From NCBI GenBank assembly GCA_002350855.1, contig DEFM01000005.1:41524-105523 (forward strand): DNA of 64,000 nt, read 5' to 3'. The notes beneath the pieces are model-generated. The model searched no databases, had not been told where the DNA came from, and was given only the letters and a program-made list of their open reading frames with translations. Within the stretch, counting starts at the first letter, position 1. Each line of letters begins with the position of its first letter. Origin of the DNA: Prevotellaceae bacterium UBA2852. GTDB lineage: Bacteria > Bacteroidota > Bacteroidia > Bacteroidales > Bacteroidaceae. Both the position numbers and the translations under genes were made by a program. Below are positions 15,479 through 24,272 of the stretch, in pieces.

Positions 15479-16324
15479 ATGGCGAATAAAGAGAAAATTG
15501 TGAAATGCACCGTTGAGGAACACCAGCAGTGCTCGTTCAAGATAATGCAGGTGGTTGACCGCATCTGCAGGGAAAACGACATTCCCTACTTCATCACCAA
15601 TGGTACGTTGCTGGGCGCGGTACGTCATAAGGGATTCATTCCCTGGGACGATGACATGGACATTGCCATGCTCCGTCCCGACTACGAACGCTTCGTAACT
15701 ATCATCAGGGAGAAACTACCGAAGCCTTACGAATTCGTAGGCATGGAAACAAGCGAAAAATACTCCATGGAACTGAGCAAGGTGATTGACGGCAGTACCA
15801 CATTGATAGAACGATGGGGATTCAACCAGCTTGGCGGTGTGTATCTGGATGTATGGCCGCTGGATGCTGTATCGGACTGCAAGTTCCTGCGCAGACTCCA
15901 TTTTTCGCTGTTCAAGATTATGAACCGACTGCTGTATATGCGCAACCGCGACCCCTACAAGCGCGGACACGGTCTGTCGTCATGGTGGCCGAGATTTGTG
16001 CAATTCACATTCAAGAACCGCACGCTGCAACGCTGGATGCACAAGGTGCAGACGCTCTGCAACTTCGACAAGCACGAATATGTGTGTATGCTGGACAACG
16101 GCGAGAAAACCATCATCAAGAAATCGGTGATTGGAAAACGCAAGGAATACGAATTCGAAGGACAGATGTTCTTCGGTCCCGAAGACTACGACACTTATCT
16201 CAAAGCTCTCTACAACGACTATATGCAGATTCCGCCAGAAAACAAACGCCGCATCCACCGTCCCGACTACCTGGATCTGGAACACTCCTACCACGAGTAT
16301 AAGGATGAGAGGAAGTTTAAGTAA
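15479..16324 (+). CDS. LicD family phosphotransferase
   Basis: A 281-residue LicD-type protein, likely attaching phosphocholine or a related phospho-substituent to surface glycans. The hallmark motif NGTLLGAVRHKGFIPWDDDM followed by DIAM (near 43-66) carries the metal-binding acidic cluster. A second acidic motif occurs in GGVYLDVWPLDA near 120. It lies divergent to two glycosyltransferases and reinforces the idea of a surface-glycan mini-cluster. The actual substituent cannot be told from sequence. Confidence 0.85.
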   Translation: MANKEKIVKCTVEEHQQCSFKIMQVVDRICRENDIPYFITNGTLLGAVRHKGFIPWDDDMDIAMLRPDYERFVTIIREKLPKPYEFVGMETSEKYSMELSKVIDGSTTLIERWGFNQLGGVYLDVWPLDAVSDCKFLRRLHFSLFKIMNRLLYMRNRDPYKRGHGLSSWWPRFVQFTFKNRTLQRWMHKVQTLCNFDKHEYVCMLDNGEKTIIKKSVIGKRKEYEFEGQMFFGPEDYDTYLKALYNDYMQIPPENKRRIHRPDYLDLEHSYHEYKDERKFK

Positions 16325-16330
16325 AAAAGC

Positions 16331-16369
16331 CTCACCCCCTACCCCCTCTCCAAAGGGCGAGGGGAAGTC
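16331..16369 (+). repeat. GC-rich palindromic element, copy 4
   Basis: CTCACCCCCTACCCCCTCTCC, AAA, GGGCGAGGGGAAG: same architecture as the other copies, seven bases after the licD stop. Confidence 0.75.
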
Positions 16370-16413
16370 TCCGGCGGGACACATCCGGATGTCAGTATTA
16401 ATGAAGAAATAAA

Positions 16414-16443
16414 AACAAAAAAAGGAAGCTGAGAGCTTCCTTT
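16414..16443 (-). terminator. Terminator of tRNA-Asp
   Basis: Stem AAAGGAAGCT (16421-16430) / AGCTTCCTTT (16434-16443), loop GAG. On the minus strand it is followed by a T-rich tract. Confidence 0.85.
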
Positions 16444-16450
16444 CTTTGTG

Positions 16451-16524
16451 CGGTGCGTACGAGACTCGAACTCGTGACCCCATGCGTGACAGGCATGTAT
16501 TCTAACCGACTGAACTAACGCACC
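16451..16524 (-). tRNA. tRNA-Asp (GTC)
   Basis: The minus strand folds as a 74-nt cloverleaf. Acceptor arms GGTGCGT and ACGCACC pair fully. The anticodon stem CATGC/GCATG encloses loop CTGTCAC with anticodon GTC. The T arm reads TCACGAGTTCGAGTCTCGT-like. CCA is not encoded. Confidence 0.95.
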
Positions 16525-16675
16525 AGTATTTGTTTTTGTTGCTTTCTGGAGGTGTTCCCCTGAAAAGCGATGCAAAGTTACGACAAATTTCTATATCTCC
16601 AAATTATTTCAGCACTTTTTTGGAGAAAAATCTATGAATTTGCGTATTTCAGGATGTTTTGCGGTTGCAAACAGA

Positions 16676-16727
16676 CAAAAAAACACGCCTAACCACACGT
16701 TACGGGAAAGCAACGTGCAGTCAGGCA
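16676..16727 (-). terminator. Terminator of the leftward ACT/paaK operon
   Basis: On the minus strand GCCTGACTGCACGTT pairs, with two small mismatches, with AACGTGTGGTTAGGC, followed by GTGTTTTTTTG. It lies 18 bases after the ACT gene stop. Confidence 0.8.
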
Positions 16728-16744
16728 AGTGATGTTGTTTAGGA

Positions 16745-17173
16745 TCAGTTCCACTTAGCAAGAGCGTCTTCCTCGATGCTGAGGAATCCCTTGCTGGTGA
16801 TGACTTTTGCAGCCTCTTCGGATTTGTCGGTACGGAAAATCATGATGCCCTTACCTGCCATGTGGAAGGTGTAGATGTAGCTCAGGCTGATGCCGGCTGC
16901 ACTGAATGCCTCAACCACGTCGGAGGCAGCACCAGGACGGTTGTCGAGTTCGATGGCAAACACATCGCTCAGGGCAACTGCGATTCCTGCTTCCTTGAGA
17001 ACGTCGCAGGCACGAAGGGGTTCGGCACAGATGATTCGCAGAATGCCATACTCGGCAGTGTCGGCGATAGTCATGGAAATAAGCTGAATGTTAGCTTTCT
17101 TCAGCTGCTGGAGCACAGTGATAAGTGTACCACTGGTATTCTCCAAAAAGATTGATAATTGATGAAGTGTCAT
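16745..17173 (-). CDS. Tandem ACT-domain protein
   Basis: A 142-residue protein made of two ACT domains (about 1-68 and 69-142; the first opens QLSIFLENTSGTLITVLQQL, the second VFAIELDNRPGAASDVVEAF). ACT pairs bind small ligands, usually amino acids. Lying last in a block with two arylacetate-CoA ligases and indolepyruvate oxidoreductase, it is a plausible aromatic amino acid sensor. No catalytic domain is attached. The regulatory role is inferred. Confidence 0.8.
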   Translation of the reverse strand: MTLHQLSIFLENTSGTLITVLQQLKKANIQLISMTIADTAEYGILRIICAEPLRACDVLKEAGIAVALSDVFAIELDNRPGAASDVVEAFSAAGISLSYIYTFHMAGKGIMIFRTDKSEEAAKVITSKGFLSIEEDALAKWN

Positions 17174-17203
17174 ATACTAAATTATAAATTATTAAAAGTA
17201 ATC

Positions 17204-17287
17204 ACTCCCCTCCCCTGGGAGGGGCAATCGCGCGTTCGCGTTCAAGCGATTGGTGAAGCGAAGCGGAAGGTGGACGGGGGGTGGGTC
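17204..17287 (+). repeat. GC-rich palindromic element, copy 5 (long variant)
   Basis: CTCCCCTCCCCTGGGAGGGG, an inner GCGCGTTCGCG hairpin, then GGTGGACGGGGGGTGGGTC. Same closing half as copy 7 at 18871. Confidence 0.7.
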
Positions 17288-17289
17288 TT

Positions 17290-18639
17290 TTATGAATAAA
17301 CTTTACGTTTATCTACAACGCGGACGGCTTTGCCTTCGCTGACAGGGAGAGAACCCTTGGAAACGAGACGAACGATTGGGGTGAGCAGAATCTCGTCCTT
17401 GAGCTGACGCTTGATCTCCTTCTCCAACTGCTGAAGCTTGCGGTAGTCGTCGGTACTTTCGTTGAGTTCCACCTCTACTGTCATGTTGTCGTTGTTGTCG
17501 TCGGTAGTGAGAGTGATGAGGTAGTTGGTTCCTACTTCCGGGAACTGCATGAGAATCTTCTCAATCTGGATTGGGAAGATGTTCACACCACGCAGCACTA
17601 TCATGTCGTCGGAACGTCCACGCATACGGTCGAGACGTACGTGATTACGTCCGCAAGGACATGAGCGTCCCAGTACACGGGTGAGGTCGCGAGTGCGATA
17701 GCGCAGCAGCGGCATAGCCTCACGGCACAGTGTGGTAAGTACCAATTCACCTATCTCTCCGTCAGGAACTGGTTCCAAAGTCACAGGATCGACTATCTCA
17801 ACTATGTAGTAGTCTTCCCAGAAATGCAGACCGTTCTGCTCTGGACATTCAAAGCCTACGCCAGGACCGCACATCTCACTCATTCCGAATGAGTTGTAGG
17901 CCTTCACGCCCATCATATCCTCTATACGCTTGCGCTGTTCCTCAGAATGAGGTTCAGCACCGATAGCCAGCACCTTGAGCTTTGTGTCGCGGCGAGGATC
18001 TACGCCCTGCTCCTTCATCACTTCGTAGAGACGAGTGACATAGGAAGGAATGGCATGGATGGCGGTAGTGCCAAAGTCCTTGATAAACTTAATCTGACGC
18101 AGAGAGTTACCTGCTGCAGCAGGAACGGTAAGCATGCCCAGACGCTCAGCTCCATACTGGAAGCCCAGACCTCCGGTAAACATGCCGTAGCCGGAAGAGT
18201 TCTGGAACACGTCATCGGGACGCAGTCCTACCATCCACAGGTTACGTGCCACCTGGTTCGCCCATTCGTCAAGGTCACGCTGTGTGTGAAGGATAACGGT
18301 TGGATTGCCTGTGGTACCACTTGAAGAATGGAGGCGTACGCAGTCGCGGAGAGGCACACACGACATGCCGAAGGGATAGGTGTCGCGAAGATCCTGCTTA
18401 GTAGTAAACGGCAGCTTGCGAACATCATCCAACGACTGGATATCATCGGGAGTGATGCCAGCCTCCTTGAATTTCTTCTGATAGAACTCGTTGACCATGC
18501 AGTGGCGGACAGTTTCCTTGAGTCGTTCCAACTGGAATGCCTCAATCTGCTCGCGAGTCATGGTTTCACGTTCGGGGTTGAAGAATGGACTCTCCCCCGA
18601 CCCCTGAGTAGATAGATCTATTTTCTGTTCTGTATTCAT
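17290..18639 (-). CDS. Phenylacetate-CoA ligase family protein (PaaK-like), first copy
   Basis: A 449-residue adenylate-forming ligase joining an arylacetate to CoA with ATP, or running in reverse to make ATP. Seen: AMP/phosphate loop SSGTTGNPTV near 107, YRTRDLTRVL near 318, the CPCGRNHVRLDRMRGRSDDM hinge region near 332, and the C-terminal lysine region VSEGKAVRVVDKRK. Compared with its sister gene, the N-terminus carries about nine extra residues (LSTQGSGES) encoded by a partial palindromic element at 18588-18613, in frame. Its 5' flank is the left end of a 200-bp inverted-repeat element. Substrate may be phenyl-, hydroxyphenyl- or indoleacetate. Confidence 0.9.
   Translation of the reverse strand: MNTEQKIDLSTQGSGESPFFNPERETMTREQIEAFQLERLKETVRHCMVNEFYQKKFKEAGITPDDIQSLDDVRKLPFTTKQDLRDTYPFGMSCVPLRDCVRLHSSSGTTGNPTVILHTQRDLDEWANQVARNLWMVGLRPDDVFQNSSGYGMFTGGLGFQYGAERLGMLTVPAAAGNSLRQIKFIKDFGTTAIHAIPSYVTRLYEVMKEQGVDPRRDTKLKVLAIGAEPHSEEQRKRIEDMMGVKAYNSFGMSEMCGPGVGFECPEQNGLHFWEDYYIVEIVDPVTLEPVPDGEIGELVLTTLCREAMPLLRYRTRDLTRVLGRSCPCGRNHVRLDRMRGRSDDMIVLRGVNIFPIQIEKILMQFPEVGTNYLITLTTDDNNDNMTVEVELNESTDDYRKLQQLEKEIKRQLKDEILLTPIVRLVSKGSLPVSEGKAVRVVDKRKVYS
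18588..18613 (+). repeat. GC-rich palindromic element, copy 6 (partial, in frame)
   Basis: GACTCTCCCCCGACCCCTGA then GTAGATAG: the outer parts of the element with the central palindrome lost. It encodes residues about 9-17 of the PaaK-like protein. Confidence 0.6.
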
Positions 18640-18654
18640 ATAATTAGGTATTAT

Positions 18655-18854
18655 TTAAGGTAGGTTCTAAAAATTCTGTTTTTAGTTTCCCTACCCAATG
18701 TATTTGAGTTTTATCGGCCGCTTTTAGTTTTCTGTGGTGTCTTTTTGCCATCTTTTTCGGTTACAATGCTCGCATTGCGCTCTCAAAAGCTGACAAAAGT
18801 CCACTTACATAAAATCAAAAATCGTCTCGACATAATTTATAGAACCTACCTTAA
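18655..18854. mobile_element. 200-bp MITE-like element with 21-bp terminal inverted repeats ending in TTAA
   Basis: The left end TTAAGGTAGGTTCTAAAAATT and the right end (18834-18854) are inverted copies with one mismatch, both bounded by TTAA. The interior has no ORF of note but contains CAATGC-TC-GCATTG near 18762-18775. One end recurs at 1-20 of the window. Size, termini and repetition suggest a non-autonomous mobile element; no transposase is linked. Confidence 0.6.
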
Positions 18855-18870
18855 CATAAAAAAGCAAGGT

Positions 18871-18907
18871 ACCCCCCCTCACAGGAAGGTGGACGGGGGA
18901 GGGTCTG
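18871..18907 (-). repeat. GC-rich palindromic element, copy 7
   Basis: CCCCCCCTCACAGGAAGGTG then GACGGGGGAGGGTC, immediately before the stop of the second paaK-like gene. Confidence 0.65.
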
Positions 18908-20215
18908 TTACAACTTACGTTTATCAATAATATGTGCACTCTTGCCCTGGCTACGCTCAATGGTTCCTGGAGCCTTAAGCTGAACCTTAGCAGAAATGCT
19001 AAGCACGCTCTTGAGCTTGGCAGCCAGTTTCTTTTCGAGTTCGTTGATAGCAGCAGGTGTGTCGAAGGTTGCAGTGAAGTACTCCTGACGGATTTCCACC
19101 TGAACGGTAAGTGTGTCGAGGTTGTTGACACGATCGACAATAAGCATGTAACGTGGTGCAAACTCCGGCAGGGAGAGGACAACACTTTCCACCTGTGAAG
19201 GGAAGACATTGATACCGCGGATGATGAGCATGTCGTCGGAACGACCCTCGATGCGACCCATACGGACATTGGTACGTCCACATTCGCACTCTCCTGTCAT
19301 CAATGAACAGAGGTCACGAGTGCGATAGCGAAGCAGAGGCATACCTTCCTTGGTGAGGGTTGTGAACACCAGTTCACCAGTCTGTCCGGCAGGCAGTGAT
19401 TCCAATGTGTTAGGATCAACGATTTCGGGATAGAAGTGGTCTTCGTTGATGTGCGAACCGTGCTGCATCTCACATTCATAGCTGACACTCGGTCCCATAA
19501 TTTCCGAAAGACCATAGATATTGTAGCCCTTCAGTCCGAGACGCTCCTCGATTTCCTTACGCATGCTCTCAGTCCAGGGTTCTGCACCGAATGCACCAGC
19601 ACGCAATTTCAGGTCTTCCTTCTTGATACCCATCTTCTCCATCGTCTCCGCAAGGTACAGAGCGTAGGAAGGAGTGCAGGCAATACCTGTGATGCCAAGG
19701 TCACGGATGAGCTTCAGGTGCTTCTCAGTGTTTCCTGTACCGGCAGGAATGACACTGGCTCCCAAGTGCTCCACACCATAGTGGGCACCCAGACCTCCTG
19801 TGAACAGTCCGTAGCCGTATGCCACCGAGAAAATATCATTGCGACTGACACCAAAAGCAGTAAGACAGCGTGCCATGGTCTCGCTCCACACACCGATATC
19901 CTTGCGGGTATATCCCACGATGGTAGGATTGCCGGTAGTGCCGCTACTGGCATGGACACGTATAATCTCACTCTGAGGAGCTGCCTGCAGGCCGAACGGA
20001 TAGTTGTCACGAAGATCCTTCTTTGTAGTGAAAGGCAGTTTCTTGATATCCTCGATAGTCTGAATGTCATCGGGACGGATATCCATCTCCTGAAGTTTGT
20101 GACGATAGAAAGGAACGTTGTGATAAACGTATTCTACAATCTTATGGAGCCGCTTGCCCTGCAGGGCACTCATCTCGTCGCGGCTCATACATTCTTTATT
20201 AGGATTCCAAATCAT
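18908..20215 (-). CDS. Phenylacetate-CoA ligase family protein (PaaK-like), second copy
   Basis: A 435-residue paralogue of the 17290 product with the normal family N-terminus MIWNPNKECMSRDEMSALQG. The AMP-binding loop SSGTTGNPTI (near 91), YGLSEIMGP, YRTRDLCSLM and CECGRTNVRMGRIEGRSDDM (near 315) are all present, with KSAHIIDKRKL at the C-terminus. It starts 10 bases after the symporter gene stop. Two ligases with differing substrate pockets could cover different aromatic acids. Direction of reaction in the cell is an inference from the neighbours. Confidence 0.9.
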   Translation of the reverse strand: MIWNPNKECMSRDEMSALQGKRLHKIVEYVYHNVPFYRHKLQEMDIRPDDIQTIEDIKKLPFTTKKDLRDNYPFGLQAAPQSEIIRVHASSGTTGNPTIVGYTRKDIGVWSETMARCLTAFGVSRNDIFSVAYGYGLFTGGLGAHYGVEHLGASVIPAGTGNTEKHLKLIRDLGITGIACTPSYALYLAETMEKMGIKKEDLKLRAGAFGAEPWTESMRKEIEERLGLKGYNIYGLSEIMGPSVSYECEMQHGSHINEDHFYPEIVDPNTLESLPAGQTGELVFTTLTKEGMPLLRYRTRDLCSLMTGECECGRTNVRMGRIEGRSDDMLIIRGINVFPSQVESVVLSLPEFAPRYMLIVDRVNNLDTLTVQVEIRQEYFTATFDTPAAINELEKKLAAKLKSVLSISAKVQLKAPGTIERSQGKSAHIIDKRKL

Positions 20216-20225
20216 AATATAAAAA

Positions 20226-21743
20226 TTAATTCACTTTCTTGAAACATTCAAACATGCGGTCAACGGTAGATGCAGGCAGTTTCTTGGTAAAGAGGCTTAC
20301 AATCCAGACTACAGGAAAACCACCCAACATGGCGATAGCACCGCAGTTGATAGGATTGATAGGATTGCCAGCCAACATATTGATTACAGTAAGACCTACT
20401 CCCCAGATGAAGCATGCCCAGACAGCGAGTCTTGTCACCTTCTTCCAATAGAGACCCAGCATGAACGGTGCAAGGAATGCACCTGCCAGAGCACCCCAAG
20501 AGATACCCATGAGCTGAGCGATGAATGTAGGCGGATTGAGGGCGATGAGCAGTGAAATAGCGATGAAGAACATGATGAGCACACGCATCACCACAACCTT
20601 ACGACGCTCTATCTTCTCAGCCACGATGTCGTCGATAGTGCCCTCCTCTACCTCACCAGGCAATGATTTCTTGTCACGGTAGATAAGGTCGAGAGTCATG
20701 GTAGAGCTGGAAGTCAGCACGAGGGAAGCCAGTGTTGACATGGATGCTGAAAGCACCAGCAGCACTACAAGAGCGATGAGGATGTCGGGCAGAGTTACGA
20801 GCATTGAAGGAACGATAGAATCAAATGCAATCTTGCCAGTTGCTTCATTCAAAACAGGCTCGTACAGACGACCGAAACCGCCAAGGAAGTAGCAACCACC
20901 GGCAACTACGAATGCGAAGATGGTAGAGATAACCGTACCACGCTTGATTGCACTTTCATCTGTGATGCTATAGAACTTACCCACCATCTGCGGAAGTCCC
21001 ATAGTTCCGAGAGAGGTCAACACCACCACACCTAACAATCCCCAAGGATCAGGTCCGAACCAGGTAGCAAAGCCACCACCGTCATCGGTATTCGCAGCCA
21101 GTTTTTCCACTGCTGCAGTCAATCCACCCTGAGAATTAAGCACGGCAATAATGACTGCCACAATACCAAAAAGCATGATGATACCCTGAATGAAGTCATT
21201 CATTGCCGTTGCCTTGTAACCGCCAATCACCACATAAACGGCAGTGAGGATAGACATGACGATAACACAGTATTCATAAGGTACATCGAAGCCCATTTCG
21301 AAGAGACGGGAGATGCCGCTATACACACCGGCTGTGTAAGGAATCAAGAACACAAATGCAATAATAGAAGCTGCTATACGCAGTCCTTGATCCTTGAAAC
21401 GAGTTCCGAAGAAGTCAGGCATAGTACGCGACTCGATATGCTGTGTCATCAACTTAGTACGACGACCCAGGATTATCCATGCCAAGAGTGAACCGATAAT
21501 GGCATTGCCAATACCAATCCATGCACTGGAAAGACCGTACTTCCATCCGAACTGTCCGGCATAACCCACGAACACAACGGCAGAGAAATAACTTGTTCCG
21601 AAAGCAAAGGCAGTAAGCCATGGACCTACCGCACGTCCGCCAAGAACAAAGCCGTCAACACTTCTGGCCTGCTTACGGGAATAGATTCCCACACCAACCA
21701 TTACGACCAGGAAGATAATGGTAAGGAGAACTTTTATAAACAT
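20226..21743 (-). CDS. Sodium:solute symporter (SSS family)
   Basis: A 505-residue inner-membrane carrier with about 13 hydrophobic segments; the first is VLLTIIFLVVMVGVGIYS. The SSS signature region GYKATAMNDFIQGIIMLFGI is near 180. It sits between paaK-like ligases and a porin in one leftward unit, so uptake or release of an aromatic acid is a reasonable but unproven guess. The start ATG is followed at once by the first membrane segment. Well-formed with no truncation. Confidence 0.9.
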   Translation of the reverse strand: MFIKVLLTIIFLVVMVGVGIYSRKQARSVDGFVLGGRAVGPWLTAFAFGTSYFSAVVFVGYAGQFGWKYGLSSAWIGIGNAIIGSLLAWIILGRRTKLMTQHIESRTMPDFFGTRFKDQGLRIAASIIAFVFLIPYTAGVYSGISRLFEMGFDVPYEYCVIVMSILTAVYVVIGGYKATAMNDFIQGIIMLFGIVAVIIAVLNSQGGLTAAVEKLAANTDDGGGFATWFGPDPWGLLGVVVLTSLGTMGLPQMVGKFYSITDESAIKRGTVISTIFAFVVAGGCYFLGGFGRLYEPVLNEATGKIAFDSIVPSMLVTLPDILIALVVLLVLSASMSTLASLVLTSSSTMTLDLIYRDKKSLPGEVEEGTIDDIVAEKIERRKVVVMRVLIMFFIAISLLIALNPPTFIAQLMGISWGALAGAFLAPFMLGLYWKKVTRLAVWACFIWGVGLTVINMLAGNPINPINCGAIAMLGGFPVVWIVSLFTKKLPASTVDRMFECFKKVN

Positions 21744-21799
21744 TTCTTTTGATTTTTCGTTATCACGCTATACCGTAATTACGTACGTCATTACGATAT

Positions 21800-22882
21800 T
21801 TATTTATTCTTTCCTGTATAGTCCAGACGAATCTGCATCTGGGCCATGATGGCATGATTGGCACCATGAATAAACTGTCCGTTGGCAGTGTAGGCACTCT
21901 TATAGACATACTGCAACTGGAAACGGCACTTCTTGTAGAACCAGTATTGGAAACCGGCGATTACCTTGTGCTGATCCATCTTCAAATCAGTATTGTAATT
22001 GAAGAAGTCATAAGAACCTATTATATCAAAACCCTTACCCAAAGGCACATTTCCTGTGAGATAGGCACCACGGCTTGTCACATCGCCGTCACGACCTTCA
22101 AGATACTCACCATGTACGTTAAAAGCTTGGGATTTATAGTCAAAACCTGCTGTCCAGCGATTGCGCTTGTAGTTGTCACCTGCCTGAATTGCTGGATTGT
22201 AAAGAGAATTGGCGATGGCATGTCCACGACCAATCTGGCCTGTTGCCACGAGGTTAAGTCCTTTCACCGGACGATACTCCAGCCGTCCGATAAAGTCTTT
22301 TTCATTATTGCCGTCTTTTTTGTTTATACCCTGTCCGTTCATGATATCCACTTCATAGCGGAATCTGCCATCATTGGTCTCTCCAAAGAGCGAAAGACCC
22401 AGGTCACGACCATACTGAACGCCCATCAGAGGGTCACTGCCGCAACCAGCCAGATATGTGACGCCTTCAGAATAGACGTCAATGGCTTCCATAGAAGTAG
22501 GAGAAAGGGGATTCTCGTAAGAGAGACCGTGCTTGAATTGTCCCAGTCTTACGTTTAATGCTTTGTTGTTTGTGATTCTATAATCAGTATAATATTCCTG
22601 TACGACACTTGAGAAGTCGTGCATAAAAAGAAATGACCACCGGTCAGTGATTTGGGCATTCGCCCAGAACAGAACGCGTTTGATTTCAAATGTGTTTGTG
22701 TCTTCCCCACCCTTGTGAGTGTAGTTGAAGCCGCCCTGAGCATATCCGTGAAGTTGTACACGCTCAGTGACGTCCTTGAGCCAGTCTGGTTCGGAATTAG
22801 CCTGTTGTCCCATAGCAGCTGTGCTACTGAACACCGCCAGTGCAACAGCAAGTGTTGCCTTGAAAAAAGATTGTTTTCTCAT
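21800..22882 (-). CDS. Outer-membrane porin, OprO/OprP-like
   Basis: About 360 residues from ATG 22882 (MRKQSFFKATLAVALAVFSS, signal peptide ending near AMGQ). Longer upstream reading runs into the aminotransferase gene and lacks a signal. The barrel shows YAQGGFNYTHKGGEDTNTFE, a long series of amphipathic strands and turns, and ends IRLDYTGKNK. It resembles the phosphate-selective-porin superfamily used widely for small anions. Placed beside the symporter, it could form the outer-membrane half of an aromatic acid transport route. Confidence 0.8.
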   Translation of the reverse strand: MRKQSFFKATLAVALAVFSSTAAMGQQANSEPDWLKDVTERVQLHGYAQGGFNYTHKGGEDTNTFEIKRVLFWANAQITDRWSFLFMHDFSSVVQEYYTDYRITNNKALNVRLGQFKHGLSYENPLSPTSMEAIDVYSEGVTYLAGCGSDPLMGVQYGRDLGLSLFGETNDGRFRYEVDIMNGQGINKKDGNNEKDFIGRLEYRPVKGLNLVATGQIGRGHAIANSLYNPAIQAGDNYKRNRWTAGFDYKSQAFNVHGEYLEGRDGDVTSRGAYLTGNVPLGKGFDIIGSYDFFNYNTDLKMDQHKVIAGFQYWFYKKCRFQLQYVYKSAYTANGQFIHGANHAIMAQMQIRLDYTGKNK

Positions 22883-22919
22883 AATGATTAATTGTTTAAT
22901 TGGGTTGATAAAAAAAACT

Positions 22920-24230
22920 CTATTTGTTATTCTCCTCGAAGATTGCCATCCGTTCATCCAGTTGCTGGTACTGATGGTCTTCGATGAAGGATGTGCACAC
23001 ACGCAGACCTTCCTGATGCGAACCGGTAGTGACGAGGCAAATAGCCGAAACACCGTAATACATGAGTTCGCGAGCCAATTCACCACTGGTCATGTTCTTG
23101 TATCCAATGGTAAAATAGAATCCGTCAGCTACCGGACGATCCAAGTCCTTGTCATAAACCACATGGAATCCATGACGCAGGAATATCTCCTTCAGCTTAT
23201 GGGCACGGTCTCCATACACCTTCACTTCATCACGGAAACGGTATTCACCATCACAAGCCGCACGGAACATCTCTGCCAAAGCATATTGTGCTGAATGGCT
23301 GGTACCACTACTCAGCGCATAGAGCATACGTGTGCTGAACACCAGTCCGAACGGCAGACCTTCGTAGCGTGCACTGAGGTCTGGGTAATGACGATGGAAC
23401 AACTTATCGCTGATGCAAACCACACCAATACGTTCACCGGCATAGCTGAATGCCTTGGAGCCGCTGATAAGCAACATGTAGTTGTCAGTGTAGCGAGCCA
23501 CGGTCGGCTGGAAAGGCGGTTCAAACGGCACACTTAAATCCTGACGGAAGTCCATGGCAAAGTATGCAAGATCTTCCATGATGACAGTATCGTACTGAGT
23601 AGCCAACTCACCTATTGTCTGCAACTCGTCCTCTGTCAGACATACCCATGAAGGGTTGTTAGGGTTAGAGTAAACTATAGCACAGATATTTCCCTTAGAC
23701 AAATAGCTCTCCAATTTGGCACGCAGTTTTCCGCCTCTGAAATCATATACATCAAAGGTTTCGTACTTCACGCCCTGCACCTGCAACTGCATTTTCTGAA
23801 CAGGGAAGCCCGGGTCAATGAACAGCACGGTGTCCTTCTCTTTAGAAGCCTGAGAACATGTAAGGAACGAAGCAAACGTGCCTTGCATACTACCACAGAC
23901 AGGCACACAACACTCAGGGGCAACATCTACACCAATGAAGGCCTTAACGAAGCGCGATGCCTGTTTCTTCAGTTCCGGATAGCCCTGAATATCAGGATAG
24001 GAATGAGCAATACCGTCCTGCAATGCCTTGATCTGTGCCTTTACACCAACCTCTGCAGCAGGAAGTCCGGGAATTCCCATTTCCATCTTAATGAATTCCA
24101 CACCACTCTCTTTCTCTGACATTGCAGCCACCTGCTTCACCTCACGGATTGTAGCTTTGGCAAAATCCTGAATGCCCATCTTGGCAATCAGACCGTCAAC
24201 GATTTCTTTTTTTATTGGAGTCTCTTTCAT
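22920..24230 (-). CDS. PLP-dependent aminotransferase, class I/II
   Basis: A 436-residue fold-type I enzyme. The Schiff-base lysine is in SGSKAFSYAGERIG near residue 260; YSNPNNPSWVC (near 190) and the Asp in VIMEDLAYFAMD (near 220) complete the cofactor site. It lies directly downstream of iorB, so it probably interconverts aromatic amino acids and arylpyruvates, the substrates of indolepyruvate oxidoreductase. Substrate assignment is contextual. Confidence 0.88.
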   Translation of the reverse strand: MKETPIKKEIVDGLIAKMGIQDFAKATIREVKQVAAMSEKESGVEFIKMEMGIPGLPAAEVGVKAQIKALQDGIAHSYPDIQGYPELKKQASRFVKAFIGVDVAPECCVPVCGSMQGTFASFLTCSQASKEKDTVLFIDPGFPVQKMQLQVQGVKYETFDVYDFRGGKLRAKLESYLSKGNICAIVYSNPNNPSWVCLTEDELQTIGELATQYDTVIMEDLAYFAMDFRQDLSVPFEPPFQPTVARYTDNYMLLISGSKAFSYAGERIGVVCISDKLFHRHYPDLSARYEGLPFGLVFSTRMLYALSSGTSHSAQYALAEMFRAACDGEYRFRDEVKVYGDRAHKLKEIFLRHGFHVVYDKDLDRPVADGFYFTIGYKNMTSGELARELMYYGVSAICLVTTGSHQEGLRVCTSFIEDHQYQQLDERMAIFEENNK

Positions 24231-24272
24231 TTTTCCGTTATATCGATATTTCGCTATGGAATGATAACGAAT

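Noticed and set aside
22883..23086. N-terminal extension of the OprO/P-like porin into the aminotransferase gene
   Set aside because: It would bury the signal peptide; the ATG at 22882 opens a standard one.
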